Assembly (NCBI RefSeq): GCF_900113315.1
Contig: NZ_FOZG01000002.1
Span: forward strand, 372,001 to 436,000
Length of the DNA: 64,000 nt
Reading direction: 5' to 3'
Source of the DNA: Sphingomonas jatrophae
GTDB taxonomy: Bacteria; Pseudomonadota; Alphaproteobacteria; Sphingomonadales; Sphingomonadaceae
Shown here: in pieces, positions 19,305 to 28,725 of the stretch
Layout: every line of letters starts with the position of its first letter
Numbering within the stretch: position 1 is the stretch's first letter
The notes under the pieces: model-generated
What the model was told of the DNA's origin: nothing
Database searches by the model: none
What the model saw: the letters and a program-made list of their open reading frames with translations, nothing else
Made by a program: the position numbers and the translations under genes

Positions 19305-19742
19305 TCAATCGCGACAGAAGCCCTCGCCCGGCTTCACCACTAGACAGTGCTTCTTGCCCTCAAGCCACTTCAGCCCGGTCGCCGCGCCCTCACCTGCGCG
19401 CAGCGTTTCGGCCACGCCGTTCCGCTCGAAGCGGATGGTGCCATCTTCCGCTACGCCGGTCACCGCGTCGCCCTTGCTGTCGAGATCGCCCTTGATCGTC
19501 AGGCGATAGCGGCCACGCTCGCCACCTTGGGCGATGTCGACGAACAAGCCTTCGGGCCCGGTCCAGCGGCCGATCCACGCATCCGTCGGCAGCGGCTGCG
19601 CGGTGCCATCGGCTGGCGCGCGCCCGCCGGCTGAGCCGCGGCTCGTCATCGTCGTCGCCGCCGGATCCGTCTGGCTCGGCGTCGGGGCCGGTCCCGAACA
19701 CGCAGCCAGGACCAGCAGCGGCAGCATCGCGTTCGGTCGCAT
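19305..19742 (-). CDS. Small putative lipoprotein
   Basis: This 145-residue protein starts MRPNAMLPLLVLAACSG, with a lipobox LAAC giving Cys15 as the lipid anchor. A Pro/Thr/Gly-rich linker reaches about residue 50, followed by a compact domain 'AWIGRWTGPEGLFVDI...YRLTIKGDLDSKGDAVTGVAEDGTIRFERNG'. Two cysteines near the end (KKHCLVV, GEGFCRD) may pair. Similar short WxGRWxGPEG proteins occur in alphaproteobacteria, but I know no function for them. The 156 bases between it and the barrel gene hold no further gene that I can see. Confidence 0.75.
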   Translation of the reverse strand: MRPNAMLPLLVLAACSGPAPTPSQTDPAATTMTSRGSAGGRAPADGTAQPLPTDAWIGRWTGPEGLFVDIAQGGERGRYRLTIKGDLDSKGDAVTGVAEDGTIRFERNGVAETLRAGEGAATGLKWLEGKKHCLVVKPGEGFCRD

Positions 19743-19840
19743 CCTCGTCTCCTCACTATCGACGGCAAACGCCGGTGGCGTTCGCCCGGGCTCGCCCCTA
19801 GATAGCGCGCATCCCGACTCAGCCTAGATCGCCGCGCCTC

Positions 19841-20296
19841 ATGACACGCATCGCCATCGCTTCCGATCACGCCGCCTTCGATCTGAAGCAGCGGCTCGCC
19901 GAAACGCTTCGCGGGTGGGGGCACGACGTGCTCGACCTCGGCCCCGCCGATGATTCACGCGTCGACTATCCGGATTTCGGCTACCGCCTGGCCGAGGCGA
20001 TCGCCGACGGGCGGGCGGAACGCGGCGTTGTTGTCTGCGGCTCGGGTATCGGCATCTCGATCGCGGTCAATCGCCACCCCGCCTGTCGCTGCGCGCTCGT
20101 CTCCGATCCTTATGCGGCCGCGCTCGCACGCGAGCATAACGACGCGAACGTCATTGCCATGGGTGCGCGGCTGATCGGGCCGGACATGGCCGAGGCGTGC
20201 CTCCAGTCTTTCCTCGCTGGCGAGTTCGCCGGCGGCCGCCATCAGGGCCGGGTCGACAAGCTCGGCGCGCCCGCATTCGCAAAGGAGCCCGCATGA
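19841..20296 (+). CDS. rpiB: Ribose 5-phosphate isomerase B
   Basis: RpiB interconverts ribose 5-phosphate and ribulose 5-phosphate. The 151-residue protein has the family start [14 protein letters not shown], the catalytic cysteine in [17 protein letters not shown], and [15 protein letters not shown]. It precedes glyA with a four-base ATGA overlap, so the two are coupled. This pairing recurs in alphaproteobacteria. Confidence 0.96.
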   Translation: MTRIAIASDHAAFDLKQRLAETLRGWGHDVLDLGPADDSRVDYPDFGYRLAEAIADGRAERGVVVCGSGIGISIAVNRHPACRCALVSDPYAAALAREHNDANVIAMGARLIGPDMAEACLQSFLAGEFAGGRHQGRVDKLGAPAFAKEPA

Positions 20297-21606
20297 GCAG
20301 CAACCCGCAATCCGTCTCCGAGGTGCAGCCCGACGGCTTCTTCACGCGCGGCCTGGCGGATGCCGATCCCGCGGTGTTCGGCGGTGTCCGGCACGAACTG
20401 GCGCGCGAGCAGAAGCAGATCGAACTGATCGCGTCGGAGAACATCGTCTCCAAGGCGGTGCTGGAGGCGCAAGGCTCGGTCTTCACCAACAAATATGCCG
20501 AAGGCTATCCCGGCAAGCGCTACTATCAGGGCTGCGCGCCGTCCGACGAGGTCGAGCAGCTCGCCATTGATCGTGCCAAGCAGCTGTTCGGCTGCGGCTT
20601 CGCCAACGTTCAGCCGCATTCGGGCGCGCAGGCGAACGGCGCCGTGATGCTCGCGCTGACCAAGCCCGGCGACACGATCATGGGCCTCAGCCTCGATGCC
20701 GGCGGCCATCTCACCCACGGTGCCAAGGCGGCGATGAGCGGCAAGTGGTTCAACGCCGTCCAGTATGGCGTCACCCGTGACACCCACCTGATCGACTATG
20801 ACGAGGTCGAACGGCTGGCGATCGAGACGAAGCCGAAGCTGCTCATCACCGGTGGCTCGGCCTATCCGCGCCACATCGATTTCGCCCGCTTCCGCGCCAT
20901 CGCGGACAAGGTCGGTGCGCTGTTCATGGTCGACATGGCGCACTTCGCCGGCCTGGTTGCGGGCGGCGTTCATCCGACGCCGTTCGGCCATGCGCATGTC
21001 GTCACCACGACGACGCACAAGACACTGCGTGGCCCGCGCGGCGGCATGGTGATGACGGATGACGAGGCGATCGCGAAGAAGATCAACTCGGCCGTCTTCC
21101 CCGGCCTGCAGGGCGGTCCGCTGATGCACGTCATCGCGGCGAAGGCGGTCGCGTTCGGCGAGGCGCTCCAGCCCGAGTTCAAGGCCTATGCCGCCGCGGT
21201 GATCGAGAATGCCAAGGCGCTCGCCGCCCGGCTGAAGGAGCGTGGCGCCGAGATCGTCTCGGGCGGCACTGACACGCATCTCGCACTGGTCGACCTCACC
21301 CCGCTCGGCGTCACCGGCCGCGACGCGGACGAGGCGCTGGAGCGTGCGGGCATCACCTGCAACAAGAACGGCATCCCCTTCGATCCGCTGCCCCCGGTCA
21401 AGACCAGCGGCATCCGCGTCGGCTCGCCCGCGGGCACCACGCGGGGCTTCGGCCCCGCCGAGTTCCGCGACATCGCCGACATGATCGCCGACGTGCTCGA
21501 CGGCCTGCGCGAAAAGGGCGAGCATGGCGATGCGCAGGTCGAAGCCGCCGTCCGCACCCGCGTCGAGGCGCTGTGCGATCGCTTCCCCATCTATCCGGAG
21601 CTCTGA
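20293..21606 (+). CDS. glyA: Serine hydroxymethyltransferase
   Basis: GlyA converts serine and THF to glycine and 5,10-methylene-THF, with PLP on Lys243 ([14 protein letters not shown]). The 437 residues are full length. Visible motifs include [36 protein letters not shown] and [13 protein letters not shown]. The start ATG overlaps the rpiB stop and has AAAGGAG upstream. It complements the gcv operon in the same window: the two set the glycine/one-carbon balance. No riboswitch is visible ahead of rpiB-glyA. Confidence 0.98.
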   Translation: MSSNPQSVSEVQPDGFFTRGLADADPAVFGGVRHELAREQKQIELIASENIVSKAVLEAQGSVFTNKYAEGYPGKRYYQGCAPSDEVEQLAIDRAKQLFGCGFANVQPHSGAQANGAVMLALTKPGDTIMGLSLDAGGHLTHGAKAAMSGKWFNAVQYGVTRDTHLIDYDEVERLAIETKPKLLITGGSAYPRHIDFARFRAIADKVGALFMVDMAHFAGLVAGGVHPTPFGHAHVVTTTTHKTLRGPRGGMVMTDDEAIAKKINSAVFPGLQGGPLMHVIAAKAVAFGEALQPEFKAYAAAVIENAKALAARLKERGAEIVSGGTDTHLALVDLTPLGVTGRDADEALERAGITCNKNGIPFDPLPPVKTSGIRVGSPAGTTRGFGPAEFRDIADMIADVLDGLREKGEHGDAQVEAAVRTRVEALCDRFPIYPEL

Positions 21607-21609
21607 GCC

Positions 21610-21762
21610 ATGGCTGACCAGGATCCCAAACTCGGCAACAAGATGGCCAAGGCCGCCGCGATCGGCGCGGTGGTCGCCATCCCCGTGCCCTTTGTCGGCC
21701 CGATCATCGGGGCCGCCGTCGGCGCGGCCTGGGCTTACGGGAAGTACAAGAAGAAGGTCTGA
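21610..21762 (+). CDS. 50-residue glycine-zipper membrane protein
   Basis: This small gene encodes [21 protein letters not shown] followed by a hydrophobic stretch rich in Gly/Ala/Pro with GxxxG-like spacing (residues 17-43), ending in the basic tail YKKKV. It starts three bases after glyA, and its TGA overlaps the nrdR ATG, so it is embedded in the operon and probably real. Such a segment could insert in the inner membrane or oligomerise. I do not recognise a function. Confidence 0.75.
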   Translation: MADQDPKLGNKMAKAAAIGAVVAIPVPFVGPIIGAAVGAAWAYGKYKKKV

Positions 21763-22214
21763 TGCGCTGCCCGTTCTGTGCGCATGAGGACAGCCAGGTG
21801 AAGGATAGCCGTCCTTCCGAGGACGGCGCCTCCATCCGCCGCCGCCGCCAGTGCGAAGGCTGCGGCGCGCGCTTCACCACGTTCGAGCGCGTCCAGCTGC
21901 GCGAATTGACCGTCCTCAAGAAGGATGGCGAGCGCCAGCCGTTCGAGCGCGCCAAGCTGGAGCGCGCAATCAGCATCGCCTGCCGCAAGCGCGGGATCGA
22001 ACCGGCAAAGATCGAACGGCTGGTCACGGGCATCCAGCGCCAGCTGGAGACGAGCGGCGAGAATGAGGTGCCGGCTGCCCGCGTAGGGGAACTCGCGATG
22101 GATGCGCTCCAGGCGCTCGATCCCGTCGCCTATATCCGCTTCGCCAGCGTCTACCGCGACTTCGCCGAAGCGCGCGACTTCGAGGATTTCGCGCGGAGCG
22201 TTGTAGGGGAATAA
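21762..22214 (+). CDS. nrdR: Transcriptional repressor NrdR
   Basis: NrdR senses ATP/dATP and represses ribonucleotide reductase genes. The 150-residue protein has the N-terminal zinc ribbon ([22 protein letters not shown]...[12 protein letters not shown]) and a C-terminal ATP cone beginning '[21 protein letters not shown]'. Its ATG overlaps the stop of the 50-residue protein. The NrdR boxes it would bind must lie elsewhere; I saw none convincingly here. Confidence 0.97.
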   Translation: MRCPFCAHEDSQVKDSRPSEDGASIRRRRQCEGCGARFTTFERVQLRELTVLKKDGERQPFERAKLERAISIACRKRGIEPAKIERLVTGIQRQLETSGENEVPAARVGELAMDALQALDPVAYIRFASVYRDFAEARDFEDFARSVVGE

Positions 22215-22293
22215 CCCCCATCGGGCCGGCGCTTGCCGCGCTGGATGTTGCCGCCCGTCCGTTCAGTCCGAGCCTGCCGAGACCCTCACCCCC

Positions 22294-23007
22294 ATGCACG
22301 CACCCGCCATCGTCCTCGTCCGCCCTCAGCTTGGCGAGAATATCGGCAAGGCTGCCCGCGCCATGCTGAACTTCGGGCTCACCGATCTCCGCCTCGTCAG
22401 TCCGCGCGACGGCTGGCCCAATCCGTCCGCCGGCCCGGCCGCATCGGGTGCAGACATCGTGCTGGAGCGCGCCCGCGTCTTCCCCGATGTGGCGTCCGCC
22501 GTCGCCGATTGCGCGCATGTCTACGCCACCACCGTACGCAAGCGCGGCGTCACCAAGCCCGTCCTCACCCCCGAGCAGGCGGCGGGCGAGATCCGCGTGC
22601 AGGCGGGTGCGAGCGCGATCCTGTTCGGCGCCGAGCGGTCCGGGTTGGAGACAGACGACGTCGCCATCGCGCGCGCGATCATCACCGTGCCGATCAATCC
22701 GGAGTTCGGCAGCCTAAACCTCGCCCAGGCGGTGATCCTGTGCGCCTATGAATGGTCGAAGGGCGTCGCCCTGGTCCAACCGACTGACACCGAGCTCGAT
22801 CCTCCCGCCCCGCAGGCCGAGCTGGACGGCATGATCGACCAGCTGAACGATCTGCTCGAGGGCGCCGGCTATTATTACCCGCCCGATCGCATCCCCGCGA
22901 CCAAACGGACACTTCGCACCCTGCTGACGAAGCCCGCCTGGACCTCGCAGGAGGTGCGGACGCTCCGCGGCGTTCTCTCGACGCTCGGCCGCCCGCGGGC
23001 GCGCTGA
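22294..23007 (+). CDS. trmJ: tRNA (cytidine/uridine-2'-O) methyltransferase, SPOUT family
   Basis: TrmJ 2'-O-methylates position 32 of tRNA anticodon loops. The 237-residue protein shows the SPOUT/TrmH features: 'VLVRPQLGENIGKAARAMLNFGL', 'ILFGAERSGLETDDV' and the knot motif 'INPEFGSLNLAQAVILCAYEW'. A C-terminal helical extension (about 165-237) is typical of TrmJ. It follows nrdR by 79 bp. TrmJ rather than another TrmH paralogue is judged from the N-terminus and length. Confidence 0.9.
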   Translation: MHAPAIVLVRPQLGENIGKAARAMLNFGLTDLRLVSPRDGWPNPSAGPAASGADIVLERARVFPDVASAVADCAHVYATTVRKRGVTKPVLTPEQAAGEIRVQAGASAILFGAERSGLETDDVAIARAIITVPINPEFGSLNLAQAVILCAYEWSKGVALVQPTDTELDPPAPQAELDGMIDQLNDLLEGAGYYYPPDRIPATKRTLRTLLTKPAWTSQEVRTLRGVLSTLGRPRAR

Positions 23008-23014
23008 GCCGCGT

Positions 23015-23323
23015 TCAGGCGCGCAACCGCTCCCACTCCACCATCTCATAGGCGATCGACGCCTCGACCAGCGCCTCCCACAGGTCGGCGATCGCATCTG
23101 CCGGTGCGCCCAGCCGTGCGGCCTCGTCATGCGCCTGCACGATCACCTGACGCTTGCGCGCCTCGTCGCGCACCGCGCCGCGCTCCGGCTTGATGCGGGC
23201 GGCTGCGCGCATATAGCCGAAACGGCGGGCGAGCAGCGCCACCAGCGCCCGGTCCGTCGCATCCACGCCGGCGCGGACCTCCGCCATGGTGGTGCAGTCG
23301 TCTGGGGAGAGCGGTTCGGTCAT
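23015..23323 (-). CDS. Chorismate mutase, AroQ type
   Basis: This enzyme rearranges chorismate to prephenate. The 102-residue all-helical protein has the AroQ pattern 'TMAEVRAGVDATDRALVALLARRFGYMRAAARIK', then 'RDEARKRQVIVQAHDEAARLG' and 'LWEALVEASIAYEMVEWERLRA'. The Arg, Lys and Gln/Glu positions around the active site look intact. The start at 23323 (MTEPLSPDDC) gives the normal monofunctional length. It is convergent with trmJ, with seven bases between. Confidence 0.9.
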   Translation of the reverse strand: MTEPLSPDDCTTMAEVRAGVDATDRALVALLARRFGYMRAAARIKPERGAVRDEARKRQVIVQAHDEAARLGAPADAIADLWEALVEASIAYEMVEWERLRA

Positions 23324-23436
23324 GCCAGCGCCATGCCCCGGCCGAACCGGACCGGCAACGGCCAACCGCTTCACGAGACTTGATTCCGCTCGGTGGAACG
23401 CGCTTGGATGCGCGGGATCGTCCAAGGAAATCCGTC

Positions 23437-23667
23437 ATGAGCTTTTTCATCATCCTCGCCGCCGCTCAAGTCGCCAGCAGCCCTACGCCGCCTGTGGCCG
23501 CGCAGCCCGCCGCAGAGGAGCGGCAGATCTGCCGCCGCGAAGCGATCACCGGCACGCGTCTGAGCAAACGGACCTGCCGCAGCGTCGGGGAGTGGAAGGC
23601 GATTGACGCACAGGCGGGTGCTGGCGCGAGCGGCCTCAACGGCGCGACTTCGCTGCGGCAGAACTGA
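23437..23667 (+). CDS. Small exported protein with paired cysteines
   Basis: The 76-residue product begins MSFFIILAAAQVASS, a short hydrophobic leader, with AAGGAAA upstream of the ATG. The mature part contains 'QICRREAITGTRLSKRTCRSVGEW', where two cysteines 15 residues apart sit in a basic patch. Short proteins with this C-R...TGTRLxxRxC pattern are common in sphingomonads, and I know no role for them. It is divergent from the chorismate mutase and precedes rpsD by 164 bp. Confidence 0.7.
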   Translation: MSFFIILAAAQVASSPTPPVAAQPAAEERQICRREAITGTRLSKRTCRSVGEWKAIDAQAGAGASGLNGATSLRQN

Positions 23668-23831
23668 CCCCGGCTTGACTCTGGCGCACGCTTCGGCCAA
23701 GCGCCGCGCTTCGCAATTGGCCCTGCACCCCGGTGAAGCGGTGGCCCTGCCTTACCCTCTGGAAGGTGGCGCGGTTCCGGGATCATCCGGCCCTGTCTCG
23801 ACGGGGCCATACGCAATTGAAGGACGTTTTC

Positions 23832-24446
23832 ATGTCGAAGCGCCATAGCGCCAAGCACAAGCTCGATCGCCGGATGGGCGAGAACATCTGGGGTCGCCCG
23901 AAGTCCCCGGTGAACAAGCGTGAATATGGCCCCGGCCAGCACGGTCAGCGCCGCAAGGGCAAGGTGTCCGACTACGGCCTGCAGCTCAAGGCGAAGCAGA
24001 AGCTGAAGGGCTATTACGGCGAGATCACCGAGAAGCAGTTCAAGCGCTCCTACACCGACGCCGTGTCGATGAAGGGCGATACCTCGCAGAACCTGATCGG
24101 CCTGCTCGAGCGCCGCCTCGACATGGTCGTCTATCGCGCCAAGTTCACGCCGACCATCTGGTCCGCGCGCCAGCTCGTCAGCCACGGTCACGTCCTGGTG
24201 AACGGCGAGAAGTGCAACATCGCCTCGCGCCGCATCGCGCCGGGTGACGAGATCACGCTGGGCAGCAAGGCGCAGGAGATGGCGCTGGTGCTCGAGGCGC
24301 AGGGTCTGTCGGAGCGCGACATCCCCGATTATCTCGCAACCGACGGTGCCGCCAAGGTGACCTATGTCCGCGTGCCGACGCTGGACGAGGTGCCCTATCC
24401 GGTGAAGATGGAGCCGAACCTGGTCGTCGAGTTCTACTCGCGCTGA
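23832..24446 (+). CDS. rpsD: 30S ribosomal protein S4
   Basis: S4 is a primary 16S-binding protein of the small subunit. The 204 residues start [21 protein letters not shown]. The S4 domain is clear at '[32 protein letters not shown]'. It is not in an alpha operon with rpoA, which is normal for alphaproteobacteria. A possible promoter lies at 23675-23703 (TTGACT, 17 bases, CAAGCG), though the -10 is weak. A strong hairpin terminator follows at 24470. Confidence 0.98.
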   Translation: MSKRHSAKHKLDRRMGENIWGRPKSPVNKREYGPGQHGQRRKGKVSDYGLQLKAKQKLKGYYGEITEKQFKRSYTDAVSMKGDTSQNLIGLLERRLDMVVYRAKFTPTIWSARQLVSHGHVLVNGEKCNIASRRIAPGDEITLGSKAQEMALVLEAQGLSERDIPDYLATDGAAKVTYVRVPTLDEVPYPVKMEPNLVVEFYSR

Positions 24447-24469
24447 TCCCGCTTCGACCTATGGGTCAC

Positions 24470-24509
24470 GAAAAGGACGTCTCCGGCAACGGGGGCGTCC
24501 TTTTCGTTT
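24470..24509 (+). terminator. Rho-independent terminator after rpsD
   Basis: A 10-bp stem pairs GAAAAGGACG at 24470-24479 with CGTCCTTTTC at 24496-24505 around a 16-base loop, followed by GTTT. It starts 24 bases after the rpsD stop. Confidence 0.85.
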
Positions 24510-24561
24510 GAGCATCATCGCGCTGATGGCGTGCCCCGCCAGCGAGGCGCGCCTCATGTCG

Positions 24562-26544
24562 TCACATGGCGAGCGCCTTGCGCAGGAATGCGTCGCTCCG
24601 CCCCAGCAGCGTCTTACGCGCGACGGAATCGTCGAGCTGGTGGTCGAGGCCGGGAAACACGATCAGCTCGCCTGGCTTGCCCGCACCGCGCAGCTTGCCC
24701 TCCATCAGCCGCGATTGGCTGATCGGCACGTTCAGATCCTGATCGCCATGGACCAGCAACACCGGCGCGCGCAGCGCCGCCGCCTGCTGTGCGGGTGAAC
24801 CCTGAACGACATGCGGGCCGCTGCCCACGAAGCTGCTGACCAGGTTGAAATCGCTATACTCGCGCCGCGACTCCTTCAGCGCGGCAAGGTCGGTCACCGG
24901 CGCGATCGCCACCACCGCCTTGAACAGCGCCGGGTCGGTCACCGCCGCCTGCAATGCCGCATAGCCGCCATAGGACCAGCCGACGATCGCCAGCTTCGCC
25001 GGATCGGCCAGACCGCTCGCCACCAGCCAGCGGCCGCCGTCCAGCACATCGCCGATGGCAATGCGCCACGACTTGAAGCCCTTGTCGCGAAACCACGCGT
25101 CGCCATAGCCGGACGAGCCGCGGAAGTTGGGCTGCAGCACGGCGAACCCGCGATGCGCATAATATTGCGCCAGCCAGTCGAAACCCCATTCGTCCCGCGC
25201 GCTGGGTCCGCCATGCGGCATGACGATGGCGGGCAGCCCCTTGGCATCCGCCTTGCCCGGCGGCAGCGTGAGATAGGCCGGGATGGTCGTCCCGTCCGCC
25301 GCCTTGAAGCCGACCGGCTTCACCGGAGCAGGCGCAATGCCCTCCAGCTCGGGCCGCGTTAGGATTACCTCGTCCAGCTTGCGGCTCTTCTTGTCGTAGA
25401 TGAAGTAGCGGCCGGGATCGGTGTCGGAGCCGGCCCAGATCAGCAGGCGGCTTTCATCGAGGCTGGCATCCTCGAAATTGATCAGCGGCAGTCCCGGCAG
25501 CGCCTTGGACAGCTTGGCCGCAATCCCTTCCAGCTCGGCATCGAAATAGACCGCTTCGCGGCGCTCCGTCGCATAAGAGGCGCCGATCACGCGCTGCGCC
25601 CGGCCCAGCCGGATCAGGTCGTCGACATCGACGTCACCACGCGTGACCAGCGGCTCCTGCGCCTTGCTGTCGTCCAGCCGCACCCGCATCAGCGCCATGC
25701 GACCATCCTGCTTGGCAAAGCCGTAGACGCAATTGCAGCTGTCATCGACGGCATAAGGGTTGAACCCCTCCTGCGCATCGAAATTCCAGGTGCCGAACGG
25801 CTTCCAGTCGCGCGAGCCCTTGGCGCGGTAGAGATAATCGATCAGCGGAGTGGCATAGCCACGATAAGTAGAGGGCTTGTTCATGCCCATCATGCGCACG
25901 GTACCACGCCCGTCGCTGAGATACTCGATCGCATTGTCCCTCGGCGATTCCACCGCGTTCGACCGCAGCGTCAGCGTGTCGATACGATCCACGCCATAGC
26001 CTCTGCGCCGGTTGACGATGTGAGTACCGGTCTCATTCTCGGGAACGTAGATGCGCCCCATCAGCACCGATCCGTCGCCCCCCGGCAAGTAATCGAGCAC
26101 CTCGCCGCCGCCGAAGGCGACGCCTAAGGATCGCTCGTTCTGCCGCAGGGACAGCATCTTCACGTCGCCGCCCTCTGCATTCACCGCGATCATACGCGAT
26201 ATGCTGGCCTTCGTGCCGTCGACGTTGGTGATGGCATAGATCCGGCAGACGAGGCGCGCGTCCGTCACCCAGTCGCATCCGGTCAGGCGTTCAGGCCGTC
26301 CGCTCGACGACAAAGCCACGCGGGCAATCCTGTCCCCCGCAAGATCCACCGTCACCAATGCCGTTCCCTGGCCCGTCGCCGGAATGATATAGGCGACCTT
26401 GCCACCACTGGGTGACAGGCGCACGTGGCTCGCCGACGGGCGCTGGCCGAACGCCTCCGCAAGATCCGTCGGCGGCGCGGCCACCGCCGCAACGCCGGCC
26501 AGCGCGGCGCCCGCAAGCGCCACGCCCTTAAACTTACGCAACAT
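24562..26544 (-). CDS. S9-family prolyl oligopeptidase-like serine peptidase, exported
   Basis: The 660-residue protein has a signal peptide (MLRKFKGVALAGAALAGVAAVAA), then a beta-propeller region up to about 400, then an alpha/beta-hydrolase. The triad is Ser in VGWSYGGYAALQ, Asp in HGDQDLNVP and His in GLDHQLDD. The oxyanion segment MPHGGPSARDEWG is also clear. It resembles dipeptidyl- or acylaminoacyl-peptidases that act on short peptides in the periplasm. The start at 26544 gives a proper signal; an upstream in-frame start at 26601 would bury it. Confidence 0.92.
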   Translation of the reverse strand: MLRKFKGVALAGAALAGVAAVAAPPTDLAEAFGQRPSASHVRLSPSGGKVAYIIPATGQGTALVTVDLAGDRIARVALSSSGRPERLTGCDWVTDARLVCRIYAITNVDGTKASISRMIAVNAEGGDVKMLSLRQNERSLGVAFGGGEVLDYLPGGDGSVLMGRIYVPENETGTHIVNRRRGYGVDRIDTLTLRSNAVESPRDNAIEYLSDGRGTVRMMGMNKPSTYRGYATPLIDYLYRAKGSRDWKPFGTWNFDAQEGFNPYAVDDSCNCVYGFAKQDGRMALMRVRLDDSKAQEPLVTRGDVDVDDLIRLGRAQRVIGASYATERREAVYFDAELEGIAAKLSKALPGLPLINFEDASLDESRLLIWAGSDTDPGRYFIYDKKSRKLDEVILTRPELEGIAPAPVKPVGFKAADGTTIPAYLTLPPGKADAKGLPAIVMPHGGPSARDEWGFDWLAQYYAHRGFAVLQPNFRGSSGYGDAWFRDKGFKSWRIAIGDVLDGGRWLVASGLADPAKLAIVGWSYGGYAALQAAVTDPALFKAVVAIAPVTDLAALKESRREYSDFNLVSSFVGSGPHVVQGSPAQQAAALRAPVLLVHGDQDLNVPISQSRLMEGKLRGAGKPGELIVFPGLDHQLDDSVARKTLLGRSDAFLRKALAM

Positions 26545-26684
26545 CAAAGCCCCCCTTGATCCCCGCACCAGCTTAGCGCCGGTCCTGCGCAGCTCAAGCA
26601 CATCGGCTTGCGGGCGTGATGGCGGGATCGGAAGGATCTATCCGAAGTGGACCGCTTTCCTGGCAAGCGGGCCGGATCGCGCGC

Positions 26685-27560
26685 TTACCCCTTCATCTTC
26701 TTCGCCACCGCGTCGAACGAGGCGGCCTGCACCGAAATCGTCTTGAACGCATCCAGCATGGTGCGCAGGTCGAACTTCTTGGTCCACGCATTGCCCGATT
26801 TCGCGAAGGGGGCCAGCGTGCTGGCGATGCGGGCGAGCGTGTTATAGTCGCCGTCGGCCAGACCGTTGGCGGGCATCCCCTCCTTCTTGGCCTTGATCAG
26901 GTCGCTCAGCGCGCCGGTCATGTCGGCGCTGGCCTCCGTCAGGAGCTCGGCGGCTTCCTCCAGGTCGGGCTTCGCCTCCTCGGGCGTCTCGGCCTTGCCC
27001 GCCCCCAGCAACAGCTTCTTCGCCGCGGGTAGCTCCGGATGCTTCTTGCCGGCGACGCCCTTCACCTCGTCGATCAGGCTGCCCAGCTTCTTGGCGACCG
27101 CCTCGGCCCGCCGTTCGCCGAACAGTTCGTTCAACTCGTCCACCTGCTTCTTGATCACCGCTGCCTGCACCAGCTTCACGTGCGTGTCGGCCGCCTTGAT
27201 GATCGCGGCGAGTGCGGCCTTGCTGTCCTTGCAGGCGGCCACGTCCTTGTCCCCCGCCTTCGTCTTGGCGCGGGTGCGGATCTCGGCGAGGTTGCTGGCC
27301 AGCTTCTTAGCATCGCCGTTCATGAAGCTGAGCGCATGTTTCTGCCAGTTCAGGTGGGTCGTCGGGTTGCTCGTCACCCACTGATAGGGAAAGTCGATGC
27401 CCTTGAAGTGCTTCTCGGACTTTTCCAGCGCATCGATCACCGGCCCGATCTTGCCCGCTTTCTCCGCCTTCTTGTAGGATGCGGCGCGCAGTTCGCTCGG
27501 CCAATCGAAGCTGTTGTCGCTCAGCAGGGTCCAGCTCGGCATCTCGTCATCCACCCCCAT
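26685..27560 (-). CDS. Lysine/alanine-rich helical protein of unknown function
   Basis: I do not recognise this 291-residue protein. It is strongly helical, with many Lys, Ala and Glu residues: 'SELRAASYKKAEKAGKIGPVIDALEKSEKHF', 'AAVIKKQVDELNELFGERRAEAVAKKLGSLIDEVKGVAGKKH' and 'KPDLEEAAELLTEASADMTGALSDLIKAKKE'. It has no signal peptide, no membrane segment and one cysteine. Long amphipathic helices suggest a coiled-coil or scaffold protein. The start is uncertain: ATG 27560 (MGVDDEMPSW) is used, and a TTG at 27608 would add 16 residues. It is divergent from aguA and isolated from the S9 gene by about 140 bp. Confidence 0.65.
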   Translation of the reverse strand: MGVDDEMPSWTLLSDNSFDWPSELRAASYKKAEKAGKIGPVIDALEKSEKHFKGIDFPYQWVTSNPTTHLNWQKHALSFMNGDAKKLASNLAEIRTRAKTKAGDKDVAACKDSKAALAAIIKAADTHVKLVQAAVIKKQVDELNELFGERRAEAVAKKLGSLIDEVKGVAGKKHPELPAAKKLLLGAGKAETPEEAKPDLEEAAELLTEASADMTGALSDLIKAKKEGMPANGLADGDYNTLARIASTLAPFAKSGNAWTKKFDLRTMLDAFKTISVQAASFDAVAKKMKG

Positions 27561-27705
27561 CGAAGCCGCCGACTCGGTGGCCGGCGGTACGTCCCCGTTC
27601 CTATCCAAGCATGGGCGGGCCGATCAGTGAAGCACGGCACAGCCCCCTCCCCCCGCACGCCTCCCGCCGCTATAGGCGCGGCCGCACGTCCGAGGAGCAA
27701 GCCCC

Positions 27706-28686
27706 ATGTCCATCCGCTTCCCCGCCGAATGGGAACCGCACGCCTGGGTGTGGATCGGCTTTCCCAGCCATGCCGAGCTCTGGCAGGAAGACCTCGATGA
27801 AGCTCGCGCGGAGGTGGTCGACTTCGCCCGCGCGGTCCATGCCGGCGGCAAGGGCGAGGAAGTCGTGCTGGTCGCCGCAGACGCCGAAGCCGCGGTTGCG
27901 GCAGAGGCGATGGCGGGCCCCGGCATCTCCGTCGAACTCGCCCGCTTCGGTGACATCTGGCTGCGCGATACCGCGCCTCTGGTCGTCACCGGCGAGGCGC
28001 GTCCGATTGCGCTCGATTTCCGCTTCAATGGCTGGGGCGGCAAATATGACCTGCCCGGCGATGACACGATCGGCCGCGATCTGGCCGAGCGGCGGCGCCT
28101 GCCCGTCCGCGCGCAGGACTGGATTCTGGAGGGCGGCGCGATCGACATGGACGGCGCCGGCCTGCTGGTGACGACCGAGCAATGCCTGCTCAACCCCAAT
28201 CGCAACCCATTCCTCTCGCGTGAGCAGATCGAGGAGCGGCTGCGCGCGACGCTCGGGATCGATCGGGTGCTGTGGCTCGGCAACGGGCTGCTCAACGACC
28301 ATACCGATGGCCATGTCGATAATCTCGCCCGCTTCGTTGGGCCCGGCCGCATTGCCGTCCCCGTCCCCACCACCGACGATCCGAACGAGGCGGTCTACCG
28401 CGACGCTGCCGCCCGCGCCCGCGCCTTCGGCCTGGAGGTGGTCGAGATGCCGTCCCCCGGCGCGGTGCTCCGCGACGGCGAGATCGTGCCCGCCTCCTAC
28501 ATGAACTTCTACATCGGCAATTCGGCCGTCGTGGCACCGCTCTACGGCGCACCGAACGACGATGCCGCGCTGGAGGCGCTGCGCCGCATCTTCCCGGATC
28601 GCACCGTCGCCGGCTTCCGCGCCGACCATGTGCTGACCGGCGGCGGCAGCTTCCACTGCATCAGCCAGCAGATGCCCGCCAGCTGA
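27706..28686 (+). CDS. aguA: Agmatine deiminase
   Basis: AguA hydrolyses agmatine to N-carbamoylputrescine and ammonia. The 326-residue protein shows the guanidino-modifying fold: PAEWEPHAWVWIGFPSH at the N-terminus, 'GDIWLRDTAPL', 'FNGWGGKY', 'LNDHTDGHVDNLARF' with the catalytic His, and the nucleophile Cys318 in GGGSFHCISQQMP. It is followed 39 bp later by aguB, giving a two-step route from agmatine to putrescine. No arginine decarboxylase is visible nearby, so agmatine may be imported or made elsewhere. Confidence 0.96.
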   Translation: MSIRFPAEWEPHAWVWIGFPSHAELWQEDLDEARAEVVDFARAVHAGGKGEEVVLVAADAEAAVAAEAMAGPGISVELARFGDIWLRDTAPLVVTGEARPIALDFRFNGWGGKYDLPGDDTIGRDLAERRRLPVRAQDWILEGGAIDMDGAGLLVTTEQCLLNPNRNPFLSREQIEERLRATLGIDRVLWLGNGLLNDHTDGHVDNLARFVGPGRIAVPVPTTDDPNEAVYRDAAARARAFGLEVVEMPSPGAVLRDGEIVPASYMNFYIGNSAVVAPLYGAPNDDAALEALRRIFPDRTVAGFRADHVLTGGGSFHCISQQMPAS

Positions 28687-28725
28687 CACTCGCATCCGTC
28701 ACACGCACCCCCTATCTGGCTGCCC

